Positions 18,572 through 28,340 of a stretch of 64,000 bases of DNA are shown piece by piece. This DNA comes from Rhodobacteraceae bacterium HLUCCO18 (lineage in GTDB: Bacteria > Pseudomonadota > Alphaproteobacteria > Rhodobacterales > Rhodobacteraceae), in the NCBI GenBank assembly GCA_001314805.1, contig LJSY01000002.1:94100-158099 (forward strand). Direction: 5' to 3'. How positions within the stretch are numbered: the first letter of the stretch is position 1; each line of letters opens with the position of its first letter. A program made the translations under genes and the position numbers. The notes under the pieces are model-generated. The model searched no databases and was not told the origin of the DNA. It saw only the letters and a list, made by a program, of their open reading frames with translations.

Positions 18572-19085
18572 CCGGCACGACCGAGTCGCATCTGAGCGCC
18601 TCGTCCATCGGAACCGCAGGAAGCGGCGTGTCCGGTTCGATGGAGCTTTCCTCGATCCAGACATTGTCGATGCAGAAATCCTGCGCCCAGTTGCCGCCGT
18701 TGAACCCGAAGCCCGGGACGCCGCAATCGTTCACCTGACCGCTGGCGTTCCATTCCTGGTACGACTGTTCCAGGAAGTAGCCGCCCATCGGAAAGGCAAT
18801 CGCCTTGGTATCGAAAAACAGCGTCCAGCTGGTATCGGTCGTCCTCTGTTCCAGCGACCAGGAACCTACGGGAACCCCGTTGTGATACCCCCAGATGCGG
18901 AACTCCGTCACATCGTCCTGGGTGATCATGCCGCTGCCCATGAGCCGCCCGGGAAAGCCGATGATGCCCTCCATGGTGTACCCGTTCGCGCCGATCCAGC
19001 AGAACTGGAACCGCGCGGTGTCAGAGGGGGCGGCGGCCGTGGCCGAAAGGGCGACAAGGATCGCGGCGAGGGAGGCTGTGCGCAT
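18564..19085 (-). CDS. Exported protein of unknown function
   Basis: A 173-residue protein with a signal peptide (TASLAAILVALSATAAA) and a mature domain rich in Gly, Trp, Phe and Tyr (FCWIGANGYTM, FPMGGYFLEQSYQ, FGFNGGNWAQDFC). Cys residues are spread and could form disulfides. I do not recognise the family; the sequence resembles secreted beta-rich proteins seen in Rhodobacterales. The ATG at 19085 is preferred over one at 19130 because the signal peptide begins there. Convergent with the HupE-paired gene, with overlapping stops. Confidence 0.65.
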   Translation of the reverse strand: MRTASLAAILVALSATAAAPSDTARFQFCWIGANGYTMEGIIGFPGRLMGSGMITQDDVTEFRIWGYHNGVPVGSWSLEQRTTDTSWTLFFDTKAIAFPMGGYFLEQSYQEWNASGQVNDCGVPGFGFNGGNWAQDFCIDNVWIEESSIEPDTPLPAVPMDEALRCDSVVPVS

Positions 19086-19154
19086 GCCGTCATAGTTCGG
19101 GTCTCGGGCGCCCGGGGTCAAGGCCCGCACGCGCGCACCGGTCTGAACGGCGGC

Positions 19155-20429
19155 CTAGCCGTTCTCGGTCAGCACTTCACCGGCGAAGTAGAGCGATCCG
19201 CAGATCAGGATGCGCGCCTCGGGGGCGATACGGGCGATGGCGGCGATGGCCGCGTTCACGTCCTCCGCCTCGCTTGCCGCGATACCGGCCTGTCGCGCGA
19301 ACCCCGCCGTCTCGGCGGCGCTTAGCGTGGCCTTCTGCCCGGGGATCGACACCGCCCAGAGGCGCCGCGCGATCCCGGCGAAGGGGCGCATGAACCCCGC
19401 GACATCCTTGGTGTTCAGCATGCCGCAGACAAGGTAGGTGGGCCGCTCGGGCAACCCGCGCATGTGATCTGCGATGGCGCTGGCCGCGTGGGGGTTGTGC
19501 CCGCCATCGAGCCAAAGCTCCGCGCCCGGCGCGGCCTTGACCAGCGGTCCGCGCCGCAACCGCTGCATCCGCGCGGGCCATGTGACGTTCCGCATCGCGG
19601 CCTCGCAGGCGGCCTCGTCGTGGCCGAGGGCGCGCAGGGCGGCCAGCGCGGTGCCGGCGTTCTCGATCTGGTGCGCGCCGGGCAGCGCCGGCAGCGGCAG
19701 GTCCAGAAGCCCGGTTTCGTCCTGGAACACCAGCCGCCCGCGTTCCTCCCAGACATGCCAGTGCTGCCCGTGGGCGAGGACCGGCGCACCGAGCCGTTCT
19801 GCGCGCGCTTCGATGACGTCAAGTGCCGCGTCGCTCTGGCGTCCGACGATGACCGGCACGCCGCGCTTGATGATGCCCGCCTTCTCGGCGGCGATATCGG
19901 CCAGCGTGTCGCCGAGGAATTGCTGGTGATCCATGTCCACGGGCGTGATCACCGCCAGGCGCGGGGTCTCGACGACATTGGTCGCGTCCAGCCGCCCGCC
20001 AAGGCCGACCTCCAGCAGCGTCATGTCGGCTGGCGTTTCCGCGAAGGCGACGAAGGCGGCGGCGGTGGTGATCTCGAAATAGGTGATCGCATCGGGGCCG
20101 TTGGCCGCGAGGCAGAGATCGAGGATATCCGACAGCGCCTTTTCTTCTATAAGTTCTCCGGCAAGGCGGATGCGTTCATGGAAGCGCACCAGATGCGGCG
20201 AGGTGTAGGCGTGCACGCCGAGCCCCGCACCCTCCAGCCCCGCGCGGATCATCGCGAGCGTCGAGCCCTTGCCGTTGGTCCCAGCGATATGAACCACGGG
20301 GGGCAGGTCCCGTTCGGGGTGGCCGAGGGCGTCGAGGATACGCCACATGCGGTCCAGCGTCAGGTCGATCAGCTTGGGGTGGAGCGACATCATCCGGTCG
20401 AGGAGGATGTCGGATGTCGGCGCACTCAC
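19155..20429 (-). CDS. folC: Folylpolyglutamate synthase / dihydrofolate synthase
   Basis: Adds glutamate to dihydropteroate and extends folate polyglutamate tails, an ATP-dependent ligase related to Mur ligases. The 424-residue protein has the P-loop [12 protein letters not shown] near residue 50, the [14 protein letters not shown] motif, [24 protein letters not shown] central region, and the [10 protein letters not shown]-terminal motif. The start overlaps the accD stop by 4 bases, so accD-folC is one unit, an order found in many bacteria. Confidence 0.96.
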   Translation of the reverse strand: MSAPTSDILLDRMMSLHPKLIDLTLDRMWRILDALGHPERDLPPVVHIAGTNGKGSTLAMIRAGLEGAGLGVHAYTSPHLVRFHERIRLAGELIEEKALSDILDLCLAANGPDAITYFEITTAAAFVAFAETPADMTLLEVGLGGRLDATNVVETPRLAVITPVDMDHQQFLGDTLADIAAEKAGIIKRGVPVIVGRQSDAALDVIEARAERLGAPVLAHGQHWHVWEERGRLVFQDETGLLDLPLPALPGAHQIENAGTALAALRALGHDEAACEAAMRNVTWPARMQRLRRGPLVKAAPGAELWLDGGHNPHAASAIADHMRGLPERPTYLVCGMLNTKDVAGFMRPFAGIARRLWAVSIPGQKATLSAAETAGFARQAGIAASEAEDVNAAIAAIARIAPEARILICGSLYFAGEVLTENG

Positions 20430-21367
20430 GGCTGTGCGGTTTCCGCGCCGGGCTTGGCGTCCTGCGGCCCGGTTTCCTCGCCCGGGCCCGGTGGCGGCAG
20501 GTCACCCATGACGGCGGGGCTGAGGCCCATCAGCATCCGGGTGATGCGGATCAGGTCCTCCCGCATGTCCTTGCGATGGGTCACGCGGTCGAGCATGCCG
20601 TGGTCGAGCAGGTATTCGGCCCGCTGGAAGCCCTCGGGTAGCGTCTCGCGGATGGTCTGTTCGATGACTCGGGGACCGGCGAAGCAGATCAGCGCCCCGG
20701 GCTCGGCGATCTGAACGTCGCCCAGCATGGCATAGGAGGCGGTGACGCCGCCCGTGGTCGGATGTGTCAGCACGACGATATAGGGCAGCCCCGCCTCGCG
20801 CAGCATCTGCACCGCGACGGTCGTGCGCGGCATCTGCATCAGCGACAGGATACCCTCCTGCATGCGGGCGCCGCCGGCGGCGGAGAACAGGATCAGCGGA
20901 CGGCGCAGCGTCACGGCGCGCTGGGCGGCGGCGATGATGGCGTTGCCCACATACATCCCCATGGAGCCGCCCATGAACGAGAAATCCTGCGCCGCCGCGA
21001 CGATGGGCGTGCGGCCCATCTCGCCCTCGGCGACCAGCATCGCCTCGGCCTCTCCGGTCGTCTTCTGCGCGGTGCGCAACCTGTCGGGATACTTCTTCTG
21101 GTCCCGGAACTTGAGCGGATCATCGACCGGCGCGGGCACCGCGACCTCGGTATAGACCCCGGCGTCGAACAGCGCCTCGAACCGCAGGCGTGGCGAGATC
21201 GGCATGTGATGCCCGCAATTGGTGCAGACGTTCAGCGCGTCGCTGAGTTCGCGGTGAAACAGCATGGTTCCGCATTCGTCGCACTTGGTCCAAAGATTCT
21301 CGGGCATCTCGCGGCGCGAGAAGATCGAGTTGATCCGGGGACGAACGTAGTTGGTGATCCAGTTCAT
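20426..21367 (-). CDS. accD: Acetyl-CoA carboxylase carboxyltransferase beta subunit
   Basis: With AccA, transfers the carboxyl group from biotin carrier protein to acetyl-CoA to give malonyl-CoA. The 313-residue protein starts with a four-Cys zinc ribbon (Cys29, Cys32, Cys48, Cys51 in KCDECG and VCTNCGH) followed by the crotonase-fold carboxyltransferase domain with [23 protein letters not shown] and [12 protein letters not shown]. The C-terminal ~30 residues are Pro/Gly/Glu-rich. Followed by folC with ATGA overlap. Confidence 0.96.
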   Translation of the reverse strand: MNWITNYVRPRINSIFSRREMPENLWTKCDECGTMLFHRELSDALNVCTNCGHHMPISPRLRFEALFDAGVYTEVAVPAPVDDPLKFRDQKKYPDRLRTAQKTTGEAEAMLVAEGEMGRTPIVAAAQDFSFMGGSMGMYVGNAIIAAAQRAVTLRRPLILFSAAGGARMQEGILSLMQMPRTTVAVQMLREAGLPYIVVLTHPTTGGVTASYAMLGDVQIAEPGALICFAGPRVIEQTIRETLPEGFQRAEYLLDHGMLDRVTHRKDMREDLIRITRMLMGLSPAVMGDLPPPGPGEETGPQDAKPGAETAQP

Positions 21368-21452
21368 GCGCTGCTTTCGGGTGCCACTGCTGCAAGGACC
21401 TCTGTCGCGCCCGAAATAGGCCCCGCCCGGAGGAATTGCAATCGTGCGGCCG

Positions 21453-22343
21453 TCAGGTCGCCTGTCGCCGGACGACCAGCCGTATCACCGCCCAGAGCGC
21501 GACCGTCGTGGCGATGTCTAGGTAGAAGAGCGGCCTGATTTCTTCCGAGGACGGCGAGATCGGCGCGACGTAGAGCGCCAGCCCCGAAAGCGGCCCCTCG
21601 GTCGCAACCAGAAGGATTGCCAGCGCGTTGTTGACGAAATGCATGGACCACGCGGCACCGATATTCCCTGTCACGGCGGTGAGGTCCGCGGCCAGCAGCG
21701 CGAAAACGAAGACGGCGGCCATCATCAGCCAGGTGTTGTCGCCCATGATCTCGGGTTGGTAGTGGAGGCCCGCGAAAATCGCCGAGGGCAGCACCATCCA
21801 CATGACCGGAGAGGAGAACCGCGCCGCCAGCTGCTGCTGCATGTAACCGCGGAAAAGCACCTCCTCCGCGCCGGTCTGGATCAGCACCCCCACCAGCGCC
21901 AGCGGCAGGAAGCTGAGCCAGAGGCTCATCTCCAGATTCGGAAGCGGCGTCAGACTGGGCGTCGGGATCAGGGCCGTGACGGCGAAGACCACCGCGCAGA
22001 TCAGGAACGCGATCCCGAAGTCGCGCAACAGCTGACCCATCGGTCCGAAGAGGCTCTGGACCCGGCGGCGGTGCAGGAAACGGACGGCCAGCATCGGACC
22101 CAGCGCCATGCCGACGAAGGTCGCCAGAAGCAGGATCGTTCCTGTCGGGCCGGCGCTGCCCGCCAGTTCCCTGAGCCAGCTCTGCGCCCCGTCGACCCCG
22201 CTCCACAGGACAACCAGTCCGAAGATCGCGGCGACGCCCAGCGCGTAGACGACCGCCGTCAGGAACAGGCCGAGGAACAGACGCCAGAGTTCGGAATTCT
22301 GGCGCGCTGGCGCCACGAAGGGCGTATGGGCGGAATACTGCAT
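21453..22343 (-). CDS. CPBP-family intramembrane metalloprotease
   Basis: A 296-residue protein with about eight membrane helices and the Abi/CPBP motifs: motif 1 [11 protein letters not shown] (Glu-Glu and Arg), motif 2 FAGLHYQP (His), motif 3 HFVNNALA (His/Asn). These residues are those of the Rce1-type glutamic/metal intramembrane protease group. Substrate unknown. Other members process prenylated proteins or bacteriocin-linked peptides. The ATG at 22343 has only a weak ribosome-binding site. Upstream 157 bases are shared with the divergent ilvD. Confidence 0.88.
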   Translation of the reverse strand: MQYSAHTPFVAPARQNSELWRLFLGLFLTAVVYALGVAAIFGLVVLWSGVDGAQSWLRELAGSAGPTGTILLLATFVGMALGPMLAVRFLHRRRVQSLFGPMGQLLRDFGIAFLICAVVFAVTALIPTPSLTPLPNLEMSLWLSFLPLALVGVLIQTGAEEVLFRGYMQQQLAARFSSPVMWMVLPSAIFAGLHYQPEIMGDNTWLMMAAVFVFALLAADLTAVTGNIGAAWSMHFVNNALAILLVATEGPLSGLALYVAPISPSSEEIRPLFYLDIATTVALWAVIRLVVRRQAT

Positions 22344-22500
22344 CTTGGCGTGCCTGCTCGAAGCCTTGCTCCTTCTCATCCTAGCCGACACGGACGCCAG
22401 CGTCCATCTTGACGGTCGCGACTTGTCTCGCATTCGACCGGCGTCTATTCCGGACAGCGAAGAAATCGCGCGCGATGCCGAGACACCGAGGGAGACGAGA

Positions 22501-24234
22501 ATGCAGAAGGGCAATCTGGACAAATCGAAACTGCCCAGCCGACACGTGACGGAGGGACCCGCCCGCGCGCCGCACCGGTCCTATTTTTACGCCATGGGCC
22601 TGACCGACGAGGAAATCCATCAGCCCTTCGTCGGCGTCGCCACCTGCTGGAACGAGGCCGCGCCCTGCAACATCGCGCTGAGCCGTCAGGCGCAGTCGGT
22701 GAAACTGGGCGTGAAGCACGCCAACGGTACCCCGCGCGAGTTCACGACGATCACGGTGACCGACGGGATCGCCATGGGCCATGAGGGGATGCGCTCCTCG
22801 CTGGCCAGCCGCGACGCCATTGCCGACACGGTCGAGCTGACGATGCGCGGGCATTGCTATGACGCGCTGGTGGGCCTTGCGGGCTGCGACAAGTCGCTGC
22901 CCGGCATGATGATGGCGATGGTTCGCCTCAACGTGCCGTCGGTCTTCATTTATGGCGGGTCGATCCTGCCCGGCCGGCTGGATGGCCGCGACATCACCGT
23001 GCAGGACGTGTTCGAGGCTGTGGGTCAGCACCAGGCCGGCAACCTCAGCGACGAGGCGCTCGCGGTGATCGAACGCGTCGCCTGTCCGAGTGCCGGGGCC
23101 TGTGGCGGGCAGTTCACCGCCAACACCATGGCCTGCGTGTCCGAGGCGATCGGGCTCGCGCTGCCCAACTCTTCCGGTGCGCCCGCGCCCTACGAGTCCC
23201 GCGACCAGTATGGCGTGGCCTCGGGCGAGGCGGTGATGATGCTGCTGGAAAAAGGCATCCGCGCCCGCGACGTGGTCACTCGCAAGAGCCTCGAGAACGC
23301 CGCGCGGGTCGTGGCCTGCACCGGCGGGTCGACCAACGCGGGGCTTCACCTGCCGGCCATCGCGCATGAGGCGGGGATCGAGTTCGACCTGTTCGACGTC
23401 TGCGACATCTTCCACGACACGCCCTATTTCGTCGACATGAAGCCCGGCGGCCAGTTCGTGGCCAAGGACCTCTACGAGGCGGGCGGCGTGCCTGTCGTGA
23501 TGAAGGAGCTCAGGAAGATCGGCCTCATCCACGAGGATTGCATGACCGCCACGGGCCGCGTGATGGGCGAGGAGATCGACCTGATCGAGCGGGAGGCCGA
23601 TGGCCGCGTCATCTACCCGGCCTCGACGCCGATCACCGAGACCGGCGGTGTTGTTGGTCTGAAGGGCAACCTCGCCCCCGACGGGGCCATCGTGAAGGTC
23701 GCGGGCATCGCGCCCGAGAACCAGGTCTTCACCGGACCGGCGCGCGTCTTCGAGTGCGAGGAGGACGCCTTCGAGGCGGTCAAGAACCGCGCCTACGAGG
23801 AAGGCGAGGTTATCGTGATCCGCAACGAGGGGCCCAAGGGCGGCCCCGGCATGCGCGAGATGCTGGCCACGACCTCGGCGCTTTCGGGTCAGGGCATGGG
23901 CAAGAAGGTCGCGCTGATCACCGATGGCCGCTTCTCGGGCGCCACGCGCGGCTTCTGCGTGGGCCATGTCGGGCCCGAGGCCGCTGTCGGTGGTCCCATC
24001 GGCCTGATCGAGGACGGCGACATGATCACCATCGACGCGATCAAGGGCGAGCTTTCCGTCGCGCTCACCGACGCGGAGCTGGAGGCGCGCAAGGCCGACT
24101 GGAAAGGTCCGCGCGACACGATCTATGCCACCGGCGCCCTGTGGAAATACGCGCAGCTCGTGGGCGAGGCGCGCTGGGGCGCGGTCACGCATCCGGGCGG
24201 TACCGCGGAAAAGCATGTCTACGCGGATATCTGA
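22501..24234 (+). CDS. ilvD: Dihydroxy-acid dehydratase
   Basis: Iron-sulfur enzyme of valine, isoleucine and leucine synthesis, converting 2,3-dihydroxy-isovalerate and -methylvalerate to their 2-keto acids. The 577-residue sequence has the Fe-S/metal-binding cysteines in GVATCWNEAAPC, VGLAGCDKSLPGM and PSAGACGGQFTANTM, and the C-terminal DGRFSGATRGFCVGHVGPEA and GPIGLIEDGD. GGGAGACGAG precedes the ATG at 22501, excluding the longer upstream reading. A 20-base overlap links it to the following lipoprotein gene. ilvA and ilvE are also in this window but not adjacent. Confidence 0.96.
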   Translation: MQKGNLDKSKLPSRHVTEGPARAPHRSYFYAMGLTDEEIHQPFVGVATCWNEAAPCNIALSRQAQSVKLGVKHANGTPREFTTITVTDGIAMGHEGMRSSLASRDAIADTVELTMRGHCYDALVGLAGCDKSLPGMMMAMVRLNVPSVFIYGGSILPGRLDGRDITVQDVFEAVGQHQAGNLSDEALAVIERVACPSAGACGGQFTANTMACVSEAIGLALPNSSGAPAPYESRDQYGVASGEAVMMLLEKGIRARDVVTRKSLENAARVVACTGGSTNAGLHLPAIAHEAGIEFDLFDVCDIFHDTPYFVDMKPGGQFVAKDLYEAGGVPVVMKELRKIGLIHEDCMTATGRVMGEEIDLIEREADGRVIYPASTPITETGGVVGLKGNLAPDGAIVKVAGIAPENQVFTGPARVFECEEDAFEAVKNRAYEEGEVIVIRNEGPKGGPGMREMLATTSALSGQGMGKKVALITDGRFSGATRGFCVGHVGPEAAVGGPIGLIEDGDMITIDAIKGELSVALTDAELEARKADWKGPRDTIYATGALWKYAQLVGEARWGAVTHPGGTAEKHVYADI

Positions 24235-24967
24235 TCGCCTCCGTCCCCTGGCGGTTCTTGCGGCCCTGGCGCTGGTGCCGGGCTGTGTGGCCGGACTGGG
24301 GGGCGGAGGCACCGGGGGCGCGCCGGCCGAGGCGGTGGTCACGAGCGACATGGTCGTGATCACCGGCCCGCCGGGTTTCTGCATCGACGAGACGGCCACG
24401 CGGGCCGAGAGCGATACGGCCTTCGTCCTTCTGGGCAATTGCGCCGCGATCTCGAATTCCCGGCGCGCCGCGCAGCCCGAGGTGCCCGTGGTCCTGACGG
24501 CGGCCATTTCCGAGGCGTCCGACGGCGGAACGATTTCCGAAAGCCTCGAGGATCTCGATATCTATTTCCGGTCCGAGGAAGGGCGCCAGCTGCTCAGCCG
24601 GACGCAGGACCCGGACTCCGTGACCGTCATCGAAACCCTCGTCGAGGCCGAGCGATTCATGATCCATGCCAGCGATGCAAGCTCGGGCGCGATGGAGGGT
24701 GTGGCGGACGATTACTGGCGGGCCTATTTCGACCTCGGATCGCGGATCGCCACCCTCTCGGTCTTCGCGCTGCAGGGCGAGACCGTCACCCGCGAGGACA
24801 GCCTGATCACGCTCAGGAACTTCGCGCTGACTGTGAGTCTCGCCAATGCAGGCGACGGCATGGCGGTGGACGGCACTGTTGCAGGGACGCCGCCAACCGC
24901 GACGGCGACGCCGGAGACGCGCGGCGGGCTTTTCAACGTGGGTCTCTTTCGGCGAATATTCGACTGA
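24215..24967 (+). CDS. Lipoprotein of unknown function
   Basis: A 250-residue lipoprotein: the leader LAVLAALALVPGC has a lipobox (VPGC) and is followed by a Gly/Ala stretch. The mature part (GPPGFCIDETATR, LGNCAAISNSRR, TAAISEAS, YFRSEEGRQLLSR) is soluble and mixed. I do not recognise a named family. Start ATG 24215 lies inside the end of ilvD, overlapping 20 bases, so translation is probably coupled. The following gene (24983) begins 15 bases after, suggesting a three- or four-gene unit with ilvD at its head. Confidence 0.7.
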   Translation: MSTRISDRLRPLAVLAALALVPGCVAGLGGGGTGGAPAEAVVTSDMVVITGPPGFCIDETATRAESDTAFVLLGNCAAISNSRRAAQPEVPVVLTAAISEASDGGTISESLEDLDIYFRSEEGRQLLSRTQDPDSVTVIETLVEAERFMIHASDASSGAMEGVADDYWRAYFDLGSRIATLSVFALQGETVTREDSLITLRNFALTVSLANAGDGMAVDGTVAGTPPTATATPETRGGLFNVGLFRRIFD

Positions 24968-24982
24968 TCGCAGGCCCAGGGC

Positions 24983-25786
24983 ATGGGAACCGGCGCGCCC
25001 CGGAGGGACGTAACGATAGGACAGCAATCGGCAGGCTTGTTCGAACGGCTCGGGCTGGGGCATTCCCTCAGGCGCTGGCGCCGTGCGCTCGACTCCGGCA
25101 CGCTGTCCGCCGCGGAGATCCGCGGCATCCTGTCCGAGATCCGGTCCCTTCGCGGTCGGCTCGATGCGCTGTCGGCCGAGGCCCAGACGGCGCTTTTGCG
25201 GCGGACGGACGCCGCTGCCGCCACCATCAACGACATCCCCTGCGACTGGTCCGGGCGTCCGGGCCCATGGAACGCGGCGATGCGCCCGCGCGGGATCGTG
25301 CATTTGCCCTCGCCCACGGCGCTGTCGACCGGCGTCACGGTCTATCACGACGCGACCCGCCACGATCTGAGCCTGCGGCAGGACATGGCGACCGGGGGGC
25401 AGGGCGACGCGCGCTTCGGTCTGGTCCTCGAGGTCTACCGCTTCGACGGCAGTTTCGTGTCCTTCGTGCATGACCTTCCGGCGGAGGCGATCGCGGGGCT
25501 GACGCTCAACCATTTCATCGCCGTCGATATCCGGGCCGAACGCGAACAGCCGCTCGAGGTCTACGCGCGGCTGAACGTGCAGCACGGTCCGAACGTCGAA
25601 CAGATGGTGCGGCAGGTCGATTTCCGGGGCGAGAGCGGGCGGGCGGAATTCGACCTCGCCTATTCGAGAATCAACGAGCGGCGGATCGAGAAGGCATGGC
25701 TGGACCTGATCCTCGAAGGGCCGGAGATGACCCGCATCGCGATCTGGGACGTGGTCGTCATGCGTGCGCCCCGCGCCGATGTCTGA
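24983..25786 (+). CDS. DUF6478-like protein
   Basis: A 267-residue soluble protein. The sequence pattern (VYHDATRHDLSLRQD, EVYRFDGSFVSFV, then YARLNVQHGPNVEQM, FDLAYSRINERRIEKAWLDLI and EGPEMTR) matches what I recall of the uncharacterised Rhodobacterales family DUF6478; no function is known. An N-terminal helical arm (SAAEIRGILSEIRSLRGRLDAL) may be a coiled coil. Followed 18 bases later by a small gene whose protein also ends in a helical segment; both together may form a complex (inference). Confidence 0.65.
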   Translation: MGTGAPRRDVTIGQQSAGLFERLGLGHSLRRWRRALDSGTLSAAEIRGILSEIRSLRGRLDALSAEAQTALLRRTDAAAATINDIPCDWSGRPGPWNAAMRPRGIVHLPSPTALSTGVTVYHDATRHDLSLRQDMATGGQGDARFGLVLEVYRFDGSFVSFVHDLPAEAIAGLTLNHFIAVDIRAEREQPLEVYARLNVQHGPNVEQMVRQVDFRGESGRAEFDLAYSRINERRIEKAWLDLILEGPEMTRIAIWDVVVMRAPRADV

Positions 25787-25804
25787 GTGTCACGAGGGGC
25801 GGGA

Positions 25805-26176
25805 ATGAGCGAAGAGAAACTGGTGAAGGTCGCGTTTCAGGCAGGACGCTACGAGGGCGAGCTTCACGCGCCGGAGGACACCGGGATCGAGGCCGTCCAT
25901 GACGGGCGCGTGATCGCCGCCGCCCGCCTCACGCATTGCGAAGACGGCGCGTCCGGGACGCGGGTGAGCATCGATTTACCCGCCGATATCATGTCCGACG
26001 GTGTGCAGGTCGTATCCCTGCGATCCACGGTGTCGGGCGCGGTTCTGGACCGGATCACGTTTCTGGCCGGTCATATCCTGGACGACGACATCCGCGCCGA
26101 GATCACTCTGCTCCGCGACGAGCTGGAGATGCTGAAACGCGCGTTCCGGCGGCATGTCAGCACGGAATCCGGGTAA
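25805..26176 (+). CDS. Small protein with C-terminal coiled coil, partner of DUF6478-like gene
   Basis: A 123-residue protein with a beta-rich first 85 residues (VKVAFQAGRYEGELHAPEDTG, LPADIMSDGVQVVSLRS) and a C-terminal amphipathic helix from about residue 95 (DDDIRAEITLLRDELEMLKR). GAGGGGCGGGA lies before the ATG at 25805. Not a family I can name. Convergent with argG, 26 bases apart. Confidence 0.65.
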   Translation: MSEEKLVKVAFQAGRYEGELHAPEDTGIEAVHDGRVIAAARLTHCEDGASGTRVSIDLPADIMSDGVQVVSLRSTVSGAVLDRITFLAGHILDDDIRAEITLLRDELEMLKRAFRRHVSTESG

Positions 26177-26202
26177 TGTAACCGTTAGAAATCGCTTTCA
26201 GG

Positions 26203-27420
26203 TTACGAAATCCGCCGGTTCCGCGCCGCCAGCAACTTCAGCCTCAGTGCGTTCAGCTGAATGAACCCCTGCGCATCGGTCTGATCGTAGGCGCCGGCGT
26301 CGTCCTCGAAGGTGACATGCGCCTCGGAATAGAGGCTGTGATCGGACCAGCGCGCGACCGTCCGGGCAGATCCCTTGTAAAGTTTCACGCGCACCGTGCC
26401 GGTGACATGGTCCTGGCTCTTGTCGATGAGAGCCTGCAGCATCTCGCGCTCGGGCGAGAACCAGAAGCCGTTGTAGATCAGCTCCGCATAGCGTGGCATG
26501 ATCGAATCCTTCAGGTGCCCCGCGCCGGAATCCAGCGTGATCTGTTCGATGCCGCGATGCGCCTCCAGCAGGATGGTGCCTCCGGGCGTCTCGTAGATGC
26601 CGCGCGATTTCATCCCGACGAAGCGGTTCTCCACGAGGTCGAGCCGGCCGACGCCATGCTTGCCGCCCAGCGCGTTGAGCTGCGTCAGGATCGCGGCTGG
26701 CGACATCGGTTTACCATCGATGGCGATGGCGTCGCCCTTTTCGAAGGTGATCTCCACCATCTCGGGCGTGTCGGGCGCGTCCTCGGGATGCACCGTGCGC
26801 TGATAGACGTAATCGGGTGCCTCCTCGGCGGGGTTTTCCAGCACCTTGCCCTCCGACGAGGTGTGCAGAAGGTTCGCGTCGACGCTGAACGGCGCTTCGC
26901 CGCGTTTGTCCTTGGCGATCGGGATCTGGTGCGCCTCGGCCCATTCCAGAAGCTTCGTCCGGCTGGTCAGGTCCCATTCCCGCCACGGCGCGATGACCTT
27001 GATGTCGGGGTTCAGCGCATAGGCGCTGAGCTCGAACCGCACCTGGTCGTTGCCCTTGCCGGTGGCACCATGACTGACGGCGTCGGCGCCCGTCTCGGCG
27101 GCGATCTCGACAAGTCGCTTGGAGATCAGCGGCCGCGCGATGGACGTGCCCAGAAGGTAGAGCCCCTCGTAAAGCGCGTTGGCGCGGAACATCGGAAAGA
27201 CGAAGTCGCGGACGAATTCCTCGCGCAGGTCCTCGATGTAGATCTCCTTGACGCCAAGCATCTGCGCTTTCTTGCTGGCGGGCTCCAGTTCCTCGCCCTG
27301 ACCCAGATCGGCGGTGAAGGTCACGACCTCGCAGCCGTATTCCGTCTGCAACCATTTGAGGATGATCGAGGTATCGAGCCCGCCGGAATAGGCGAGAACA
27401 ACCTTCTTGGGTGCGGACAT
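26203..27420 (-). CDS. argG: Argininosuccinate synthase
   Basis: Joins citrulline and aspartate with ATP to argininosuccinate, the penultimate step of arginine synthesis. The 405-residue protein starts with the PP-loop motif AYSGGLDTS near residue 10, followed by [28 protein letters not shown], and later motifs [16 protein letters not shown] and the family C-terminal half with GFWFSPER. The start is preceded by a divergent 84-bp gap to the next membrane protein gene; no argininosuccinate lyase is near. Confidence 0.96.
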   Translation of the reverse strand: MSAPKKVVLAYSGGLDTSIILKWLQTEYGCEVVTFTADLGQGEELEPASKKAQMLGVKEIYIEDLREEFVRDFVFPMFRANALYEGLYLLGTSIARPLISKRLVEIAAETGADAVSHGATGKGNDQVRFELSAYALNPDIKVIAPWREWDLTSRTKLLEWAEAHQIPIAKDKRGEAPFSVDANLLHTSSEGKVLENPAEEAPDYVYQRTVHPEDAPDTPEMVEITFEKGDAIAIDGKPMSPAAILTQLNALGGKHGVGRLDLVENRFVGMKSRGIYETPGGTILLEAHRGIEQITLDSGAGHLKDSIMPRYAELIYNGFWFSPEREMLQALIDKSQDHVTGTVRVKLYKGSARTVARWSDHSLYSEAHVTFEDDAGAYDQTDAQGFIQLNALRLKLLAARNRRIS

Positions 27421-27503
27421 GTCGGTGCTCCGTCGGCGTTTATCGTTGACCGCGCGGGCGATACCGGGTTTTCAGGGGCGGGGCAAGGCGACCGGAGAGT
27501 GTG

Positions 27504-28301
27504 ATGGATTATGGGTATCAATTGCTGCGTCATGTGCTGCAGCAGGTGTTCGGCAACCTGCGCGAGGCGGCGCAACTGACGCTGGTGCTGTTTCTTGCGC
27601 CGTTCGTGGGGTTTCTGTTTCTGGGCTTCGGCGCGATGACGATGGGGACCATGCCCGACCCGGGGGCGGCGGGCGCGAGCGCTCTGGGCGGCCTGCTTCT
27701 CCTGATCTTCGCGGTCATCGCCTATTGCTGGGCCGCCGTCGGCTGGCACCGCTACGTGCTGCTGGAGGAGACCGGGAACGGGGTCTTGCCACAATGGCGC
27801 TGGGACAGGGTGAAGGCCTATTTCGGCCGCGCCTTCGTTGTCGGTCTGGTGGTGATCCTCGCCGTGATCGGCGGCGGCCTCGTCGTCGCGCTGGCCGTGG
27901 GTCTCACGCAATCGACGGGCATCGCGTTGCTTCTGGGGATCGGTCTTGTCTTCGGCGCGTCCTGGGTGGCTACGCGGATCGGCCTCGTCCTGCCGGCGGC
28001 CGCGATCGGGGAGCGCATGACGCTTTCCGAAAGCTGGGCGGCGACGCGCCCGGTGTCGAGCCAGATCCTCCTGCCGCTGATCGTGATCGCGCTGGCCGTG
28101 GGCCTGATCGGGCAGGTGATCCTGCTGATCTTCGGGCAGACGGTGACGGTCGACGTGTTCGGCACGATGCAGGAACAGGTGACGCTGACCCTGCCCGGGC
28201 AGATCGCCAACGGCCTCGTCTCGTGGCTGCAGATCCTCGTGAACCTCGCGCTCATGACGACGCTTTACGGCAACCTGATCGAGGGCCGGCCCCTCAACTG
28301 A
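27504..28301 (+). CDS. Integral membrane protein of unknown function
   Basis: A 265-residue protein with about six hydrophobic helices (LTLVLFLAPFVGFLFLGFGAM, LGGLLLLIFAVIAYCWAAV, FVVGLVVILAVIGGGLVVAL, ILLPLIVIALAVGLIGQVILLI). Charged segments such as ERMTLSESWAATRPVSS sit between helices. GGAGAG precedes ATG 27504; a GTG one codon earlier is less likely. Family not recognised; resembles glycerophosphodiesterase-type membrane domains in general shape only. It lies 39 bases before the ilvA start, possibly one operon. Confidence 0.7.
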   Translation: MDYGYQLLRHVLQQVFGNLREAAQLTLVLFLAPFVGFLFLGFGAMTMGTMPDPGAAGASALGGLLLLIFAVIAYCWAAVGWHRYVLLEETGNGVLPQWRWDRVKAYFGRAFVVGLVVILAVIGGGLVVALAVGLTQSTGIALLLGIGLVFGASWVATRIGLVLPAAAIGERMTLSESWAATRPVSSQILLPLIVIALAVGLIGQVILLIFGQTVTVDVFGTMQEQVTLTLPGQIANGLVSWLQILVNLALMTTLYGNLIEGRPLN

Positions 28302-28340
28302 CGGCTGGACAGGCGCGGCGGCTTGGGGCAGGGCGATTAC

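Noticed and set aside
26178..26206. GTAACC / GGTTAC inverted repeat as a terminator of the 25805 gene
   Set aside because: Only six pairs with a 17-base loop and no U tract.
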